Below, piece after piece: positions 58,198 to 64,000 of a stretch of DNA of 64,000 nucleotides. Every line of letters starts with the position of its first letter. Position 1 is the first letter of the stretch. The stretch is taken from the NCBI GenBank assembly GCA_036346225.1, contig JARFIW010001670.1, forward strand, positions 930,001 through 994,000. Reading direction: 5' to 3'. The notes beneath the pieces are model-generated. The model did not search any database. It had not been told where the DNA came from and was given only the letters and a program-made list of their open reading frames with translations. The stretch comes from Platerodrilus igneus (taxonomy: Eukaryota; Arthropoda; Insecta; Coleoptera; Lycidae). Position numbers and translations under genes: made by a program.

Positions 58198-60143
58198 ATG
58201 GCTCCGAAGAAGGCACATGTAGTAGAACTAGAATTACTGAAAACACTTATTATAGAAATGTTCGAACTGAGCAACGCTATACAAAGTGACCCAACTTTAA
58301 AAACGTTGTTCCTTATTCAAACAAGGGGAGTACATGACCTTTATACAAATTTCAATAAAACTTTAGTTGACGTCTTAGCTTCATGTGACGATGTAGAATC
58401 ATTAAATTACAACGCCTTACGGAAGGAAGTAGATTCCGCTTATTTTTGCATACTGCTGCATCTCGAAACGATGCAAGAAATGAAAGCACCACAAATCATC
58501 GAAAATGCTCCAAACAGCACGGTATCAAAATTGGTACCGTTAAAACTCCCAAGTTTTAATAATGAGGTAACTGAGTTTGCGTCTTTCATCGATTTATTTG
58601 ACAGTCTGGTCTATAATAACGCGTCGCTGTCCAATATCCAATAATTAAATTATCTTATCAGTTGCTGTACCGGGGAGTCTTTAAAAATCGTTAAATCTGT
58701 ACCCATTTCGGGGGATAACTTTATTATTTCCTATAACGCCTTGCGTGAGCGATTTAGCAACCCGCGTTTATTGGCAACTTTGCATTGGAAAGCAATGAAA
58801 GAGTTTCCACCTTTAAAATCAGAAGACCCTAAGAAACTTAGGGCACTTATTGATTGTTTTTCAGAGAATCTTGCTGTTCTAACTAACTTAAAGTTTCCCA
58901 CTGAACATTGGAACTTTATTCTGGTCGATTGCCTTTTAGAAAAACTCGATCCGTTCACTAGAAAACGCTTCGAACTCCAATCGGATCCGAAGCAAATACC
59001 TAATTTCGAGGATTTGAGATATTTTTTAACTCAACAATGTGCAGCGTTGGAAACCTTTTCTTCAACCGCACCTGTTTCTTATTCGACGACTGTCCATACA
59101 TCTCACACATCAGTGCCTAAGAAATCCTCAGCGTTTCAATTTAAACCAAAGGTTTCTTCTAACGTAGTCTCACTGGACACACCAAGTAGCTCCAGTGACT
59201 CAAAGAATTCATTTTCGCACCATTGTCCTTCTTGCAAGGGCAATCACTTAATTTACAGATGTCAATCGTTTCTAAAGAAAACTCCGACAGAACGTTTCGA
59301 CATTGTCAAACGCTTACGCCTTTGTTTAAATTGCTTACGAACAGACCATGCGTCCATGCAATGCAAATCTTATAATTCCCGTCGAACTTGCGCCGAGCCG
59401 CATCATACCTTGCTACATTTTGAAGCGCAACCTGCTTCTAGCCGTTCAGCAGAACCGACCGCTACACCTATGCATAAAAATGCCAATAGGACGCAGTCAG
59501 CCTCTCCTATTCCGGCAAATGTTTTGTCTTCACAGACGAATTCAAATCTTGGGGTTACTGTCTTACTCTCCACTGCTGTTGTGGAAGTTCAAGATCGGTC
59601 TGGTAGATACAAACAGATCAGGGTACTCTTAGACCATGGCTCTCAAGCTAGCTTTATTCGAGACGATTGCGTGAGCAAACTTTGGCTTCCACGCATACGT
59701 TCTCAAGTTCCGATTTATGGACTTGGACAGACAACTTCAGCAGTCAATAGGGGTGCCGTCAGCTGCACCATTCGCTCTATGTTAGACTCTGAAAAATCTC
59801 TAGAAGTCACAACCTTTGTGCTTTCGTCAATATCTGGCAAATTACCTAGCGTTGAAGTTCCTAATAATTGGGAACACTTATGCGGCCTGCACTTTGCAGA
59901 CCCGACCTGGAACTCTCCAGAAACTATTGACATGCTCCTTGGAGCAGATGTTTATCCGTTCATCATCAATGGCGGTGTTATACATGGCAAATTTCTTCAG
60001 CCTGCCGCCATAAATACAATTTTTGGTTGGACTATTATTGGTCCCACAAAAAGCTTGCAGTCTGATACTGTCCAAGCATTTTTTACTTCTGTAGAAGATC
60101 CTATCGACCAGACCCTAAGGCGGTTTTGGGAGATAGAAGAGTT
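58198..60143 (+). pseudogene. BEL gag and protease
   Basis: One reading frame interrupted only by TAA at 58642-58644; after it the same frame runs to 60189. I chose ATG 58198 (MAPKKAHVVELE) over 58156 because family gags start close to such a basic segment. Gag would form the particle shell. Zinc knuckles follow: CPSCKGNHLIYRC and CLNCLRTDHASMQC near 59225-59360, then a CAEPHHTLLHF segment. The aspartic protease active site is LLDHGSQASF near 59626, and LLGADVYPFIINGG follows near 59937. Near 60143 a one-base shift moves pol into another frame. The histidine inside the D-x-G triad is unusual but I cannot say it is inactivating. Confidence 0.92.
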
Positions 60144-61290
60144 GCCATCAAGCCTTATACTTCTCCAGAAGAAGAAAAGGCAGATTTGATTTTTGAAAAC
60201 ACGTTTTCTCGTGACCCTAGCGGTCGTTTTATTGTTGCGTTACCGTTCAACGATACTTTGCCCGTTTTTGATAATTCCTTTGACATGGCTAAAAAAAGAC
60301 TATTTTCGTTGGAGCGCAAATTGCATGCTCAACCGGAGCTACGCGCCCAATACAACAATTTCATGCAGGACTATCTTGATGCGGGTCATATGGCATTACT
60401 CGATTCTCCGCCCGTTGGGAACGATAATTATTTTTTACCCCATCACCCTGTGTTTAAAGAAGAAGGTCATACTTCTAAAATTCGTGTGGTTTTGACGCCT
60501 CTGCAAAGGCTAAAACAACGTGTCACTTAATGACACTCAATTGGCTGGACCTAGTCTCCAAAATGACATTTCGTCAATCTTACTTAAATTTCGCTCTCAT
60601 CGTTTCGTTTTTACTTGTGATGTTCGCCAAATGTATCGACAAATTTTGGTTACCGAAGAACATCGAAAGTTTCAGTTAATTGTTTGGCGGTTCTCCGCAG
60701 AAGAACCCATTCAGACTTATCAGTTTAATACAGTGACCTATGGTATTAAGTCATCGCCTTATCTAGCATTAAAAACTCTTCAGCAATTAGCCATTGACGA
60801 AGGCAAAAGGTTTCCGTTAGCCGCTGAGGCTATACGGTCAAATCTATATATTGACGATTTCGTCGCCGGTGGAGATTCTATACAATCGGCCCGCGAAATT
60901 AAAGATCAACTCATCCAACTTTTACAGTTGGCTGGTTTTGAACTTCGAAAATGGAGTTCTAATTCAGTTTCTATTTTGGAAGGCATTCCGTCAGATTTTT
61001 GCCAATATACTACTCTCGATTTCGATTCTGACGAATCAATAAAAATATTAGGTCTACAATGGTCACCTACAGAAGATATTTTCTCATTTCGGGTTAAACC
61101 ATTAAACCCAATATGTACAAAGCGCAACATACTTTCGCAAGTTGCCAGAATATATGATCCATTAGGATTTTTAGCACCACTAACACTTTTTGCAAAACGC
61201 CTAATCCAGCATCTGTGGATGTTAGGTTTAAATTGGGATGACATCCCACCAGCAGACATTTCGTCTCAATGGCAGCAGTATCAAGAGAGT
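60126..61290 (+). pseudogene. BEL reverse transcriptase
   Basis: RT of the same element, spread over frames 60126-60530 and 60520-61311. The first carries the linker and fingers (SPEEEKADLIFENTF, HHPVFKEEGHTSKIRVV). One or two single-base losses around 60493-60520, one in a T run, shift the frame. The second carries SLNDTQLAGPSLQND, motif A in FTCDVRQMYRQI, a TYGIKSSPYLALKTLQ segment, motif C as LYIDDFVAGG with both aspartates, and the connection region IYDPLGFLAPLTLFAKRLI. Catalytic residues are intact; only frameshifts disable it. It would make cDNA from element RNA in the particle. Confidence 0.93.
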
Positions 61291-62472
61291 TGCCGTTATT
61301 ATCGTCATTAAAGTTAGGTAGGGTATGCAGCGGTAGTGTATTTCAGTTTATAAATCAAACTACTGGAGAAATAACTGTACAATTTGTAACCGCTAAAACA
61401 AAGGTAGCTCCAATTAAGCGCATTTCAATTCCACGTTTGGAATTATATGCCGCCGTTTTATTAACCGATTTACTTTCTTTTACCATTCGGTCTTATCAAG
61501 GCTTGATTGACATCTCCGATGTTTCAGCGTGGAGTGATTCTACGGTCGCTCTCACTTGGATACGTTCTCCACCTTTTCGTTGGAAAACTTTTGTGGCAAA
61601 CCGTGTTAGCCACATTCAAGAAATCATTGCACCAAGCCGATGGTTTTATATTAAATCTTCGCATAATCCGGCTGATCCTGCATCTCGGGGATTAATGCCA
61701 AGCGCGGTTATTTCATGTTCGCTATGGTGGGCGGGGCCTGAATGGCTTCACTACCCTAGTGACTCGTGGCCGCCTCAACCAACATTGTCAACCTCAATTG
61801 CTGAGGTAACTACGGAAAAAAAGATCCTAACATTTGTCGCTCAAACAGATCCAAACGTCATTGACACTTTACTAAGTCGTTTTTCATCGTTATATAAAAT
61901 CCAAGGCATCGTGGCTTACATTTATAGATTTTCTAAACCCATGGATCTACGTCATACGGATCCCTTAACAGACATTGAATTACACAATGCTCTCATGATT
62001 ATCGTTCGGCATGTACAAAATGTTACATTTTCAAAGGAAATAGCTTCAATCAAGGCAAACCGTAAATTACCTAAAAGCTTGCAAAAACTCTCTCCATTTT
62101 TTGATCCACAAAATATCTTAAGAGTAGGTGGGCGCTTGACACATTCTTCGCTTTCCTATTTCGAAAAGTTTCCTGCGTTATTGCCTCAGCGGCACCGATT
62201 AACCGAACTTATCATTCGGTCAACTCATGAAAGGTATTACCATCCCGGTGTTAATACCACAGCGTATCTTATCCAACAGAATTTCTGGATCCTTTCTATT
62301 AAAAATTCAATCAGAAATTATTTATCATCATGTCATAGATGTTTTCGTACCAAACCGGTCCTGGTAACTCCTCCTATGGGAGACCTACCGGCAGCACGTA
62401 TTACCTAGATCAAAACTGCACATGGCACATTAAAACGACCTTTGGTCAAACTAGCACCGCTCCCGGTATTTT
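61291..62472 (+). pseudogene. BEL RNase H and truncated integrase
   Basis: Frame 61269-62408 gives RNase H without its first part: the segment with the first catalytic aspartate is deleted near 61316, and what remains resumes as a YAAVVYF-like string. Later RNase H features are present (TAKTKVAPIKRISIPRLELY, AWSDSTVALTWI, SHNPADPASRGL). Integrase shows the linker, RVGGRLTHSSL and the zinc-binding HERYYHPGVNTTAYL with CHRCFR. It then stops at PMGDLPAARIT, and within a few bases another frame reads TAHGTLKRPLVKLAPLP, the extreme C-terminus of Pol. The whole D,D-E core of integrase and most of the C-terminal domain are therefore deleted. This copy could not integrate itself. Confidence 0.92.
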
Positions 62473-62699
62473 AATTTTATTTTATGTTTAGATGTATATA
62501 CACATTTCTTACATGTATAGTAGTATATTATTTTTACATATTTGCTTATTTACATATATATTTTTATTTTTGCATAGTTGGTAATATCGCTCGCTGTAGT
62601 GTACCACCCTATCTTTCGTTACCTGTTTTCCTAGCAAGGTCAAATCCCATGTGATTTCCTTCACCCAACCTACTTCCCTCCTTTTCAAAATTCTATGAA

Positions 62700-62713
62700 T
62701 TTGGTGGGCGGTA
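62700..62713 (+). other. BEL polypurine tract
   Basis: TTTGGTGGGCGGTA directly before the 3' LTR, a G-rich tract in the position where plus-strand DNA synthesis is primed. Confidence 0.6.
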
Positions 62714-63118
62714 TGTTACGTCATCATCGAACATTTATTGGAATTGGTGACAATAAATGCTTTGTGCGTGCATCCTACAGTTTTCAGTGAAACATTTTAT
62801 ATACCGACAGTAACAGTGCATAAAGTGAGTCGCATTCGAACCCTTGCAGAAGCCGGTTGTATTAGAGCTTTTGAAAGCGAGACCGACACCATTTCGTGCG
62901 TGTTACTGGTTCTCCGTCCGAAAGCTTTTGTGCGTGAACGTTTTATTGCCCACAGCGGCACAGGATAAAAGGTATTTATACCCTTTATTAAGTAGTTTGG
63001 TGTAGTTGTTTTTAATTATTACATAACCGCTCCACCGCTATTGTTATTGCTACAAAAAGCAATTGGTCCTTCCCTAAATAGCATATTTATATCATCTCCT
63101 TAATCCCCCCACTAATCA
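62714..63118 (+). repeat. BEL 3' LTR
   Basis: 405 bp, identical to the 5' LTR except at 62849 (G instead of A). Confidence 0.95.
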
Positions 63119-63123
63119 CAATG
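63119..63123. repeat. BEL target-site duplication, right
   Basis: CAATG directly after the CA end of the 3' LTR, matching 57035-57039. Confidence 0.95.
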
Positions 63124-64000
63124 TTTCTAAGGATGAGCTCATAAAGCGGAAGTTATCGATGAATCTGTAGCTAATCAGGTTCTCAGGAATATATTTTGTG
63201 AAGGAGATATATTTTTCCTTTGTTACTGGTAACACTTCCACACGGCCATCCAAATCTACGGCAATACTTTTAATTATGAAATGGCTGTCATAACCACTCA
63301 AGTTGTGGAAAACTATCGGAATTGTACGAGAATCTTGATACTTGATATTACAAATCTCGTGCGCTGGTCCTCTGTAATTATTAGTCGGCACTAAATGATT
63401 ATGATCACGAACTTTTTTGTCTTCTGGACTGAACGGCTTCTCACAAATATAACAATGTGTTGCAGTCGTAAATGCAGCTTCTTGTTCTCGTGTCAACGGA
63501 GACATATCATAGGGACATAAAATACCGTCTCAACGTCTTCTGCAAACTGACGTAGCTCCATAGTAAACCACTTCACACAATCTTCACCCTGATATGACCG
63601 ATAAAATGATAATGAGTCATCATAGTCACATTTCACATAATATCCAACACTATATGGCACATGTTCTTGGTACTTCTTTACCATTCCGGTAGACTTCAAT
63701 ATACATTCCAGATCTGCATATACAATAAATGGCACTTTAACTTTGTTTTTGAAATTCTTGAAACGAAGGATCCTGTCTTCTTCTTTTGTAGGCAGTCGAG
63801 TCACACATAACTGTTTCATCTTGCAGTCAATAACATGATTACACAATTTTTCTTCAGTATTAAAGTAGTGTAGGCAGCGATCACAAAAGTGTTTCTTGGC
63901 ATGATCAGAATTAAGTTGTGATGACACCAGCCGACTCAAGTCTTTTATCCATACATAATGGGTGTTGAATGTTTCAGATCCATCGATATGTATAAAGCAT
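63119..64000 (-). pseudogene. polB: Polinton/Maverick-like DNA polymerase B, exonuclease part
   Basis: Upstream half of the same minus-strand gene as 55161-57039, running off the window end. Frames 63939-63493 and 63505-63116 contain a cysteine-rich HFCDRCLHYF segment, the exonuclease motif in PFIVYADLECIL, a second zinc-binding-like segment (CYICEKPF; VRDHNHL; GPAHEICNIKY), and the second exonuclease motif in IVFHNLSGYDSHFIIK. A one-base shift next to a T run near 63510 joins the two frames. The reading frame points towards 57039 across the BEL element: with one target-site copy and the insert ignored, the frame is continuous at that site. The N-terminus lies beyond base 64000. Confidence 0.9.

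Larger units (their letters stand above)
57040..63118 (+). mobile_element. BEL/Pao LTR retrotransposon, complete ends, defective interior
   Basis: A 6,079-bp element bounded by 405-bp LTRs, with 5-bp target duplications CAATG. Domain order on the plus strand is gag, zinc knuckles, protease, RT, RNase H, integrase zinc-binding part and the last residues of the Pol C-terminus, diagnostic of BEL/Pao. Breaks: a stop in gag, frameshifts at the protease-RT junction and within RT, and deletions in RNase H and integrase. It lies in the polymerase gene in opposite orientation. The near-identical LTRs indicate a recent insertion. Confidence 0.97.

Overview
This window looks like AT-rich nuclear DNA from an arthropod, most probably an insect. 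The evidence is a dense mix of Jockey-type LINEs, Ty3/Gypsy and BEL/Pao LTR retrotransposons and a Maverick/Polinton-like protein-primed DNA polymerase, TTAGG-type motifs, long AT microsatellites, and no intact host gene or bacterial-style gene order. I cannot name the species. Nearly every coding signal belongs to a mobile or virus-like element, and nearly every one is broken. The picture is a repeat-rich, heterochromatin-like region with elements nested in both orientations.

Layout. 0-6.2 kb: two direct copies of a block carrying a Jockey-superfamily reverse transcriptase (RT), with a decayed Gypsy RT/RNase H fragment between them. 7.5-9.4 kb: a Gypsy relic on the minus strand (gag, protease, RT). 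9.4-17.9 kb: non-coding DNA with two minisatellites, one built from a motif like a retroelement primer-binding site. 18.05-24.43 kb: a long inverted repeat with arms of about 2.6-2.7 kb and a 1.1 kb spacer; each arm contains a smaller element with its own terminal inverted repeats plus LINE 3' ends, and the spacer holds a LINE RT fragment. 24.42-27.12 kb: the 5' half of a Gypsy element (LTR, gag, protease). 27.1-32.8 kb: a mosaic with virus-like features: an 18-bp coding-length repeat, a TTAGG hairpin, two inverted copies of a zinc-finger module of the kind that precedes Polinton polymerases, an unrecognised broken protein gene, and direct repeats. 34.4-40.7 kb: a second, rearranged long inverted repeat made of several short tandem families. 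40.7-44.65 kb: a satellite array of about 118-bp monomers with a higher-order period of about 717 bp. 45.7-53.1 kb: a minus-strand BEL/Pao relic split by a plus-strand Gypsy integrase segment. 55.16-64.0 kb: a minus-strand Polinton-like family B DNA polymerase, interrupted by a 6,079-bp BEL/Pao element with matching 5-bp target-site duplications and LTRs that differ at one base.

How the parts relate. The 57.0-63.1 kb BEL element is the youngest datable event: it landed in the polymerase gene and split it between its exonuclease and polymerase halves. The BEL element is itself defective, with a stop, several frameshifts and deletions in RNase H and integrase, although its LTRs look recent. This suggests mobilisation in trans of an already defective element, or indel errors in the assembly. 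The truncated zinc-finger module at 31 kb is probably a relic of an element related to the 55-64 kb polymerase. All functional statements come from motifs read by eye; no database search was run.
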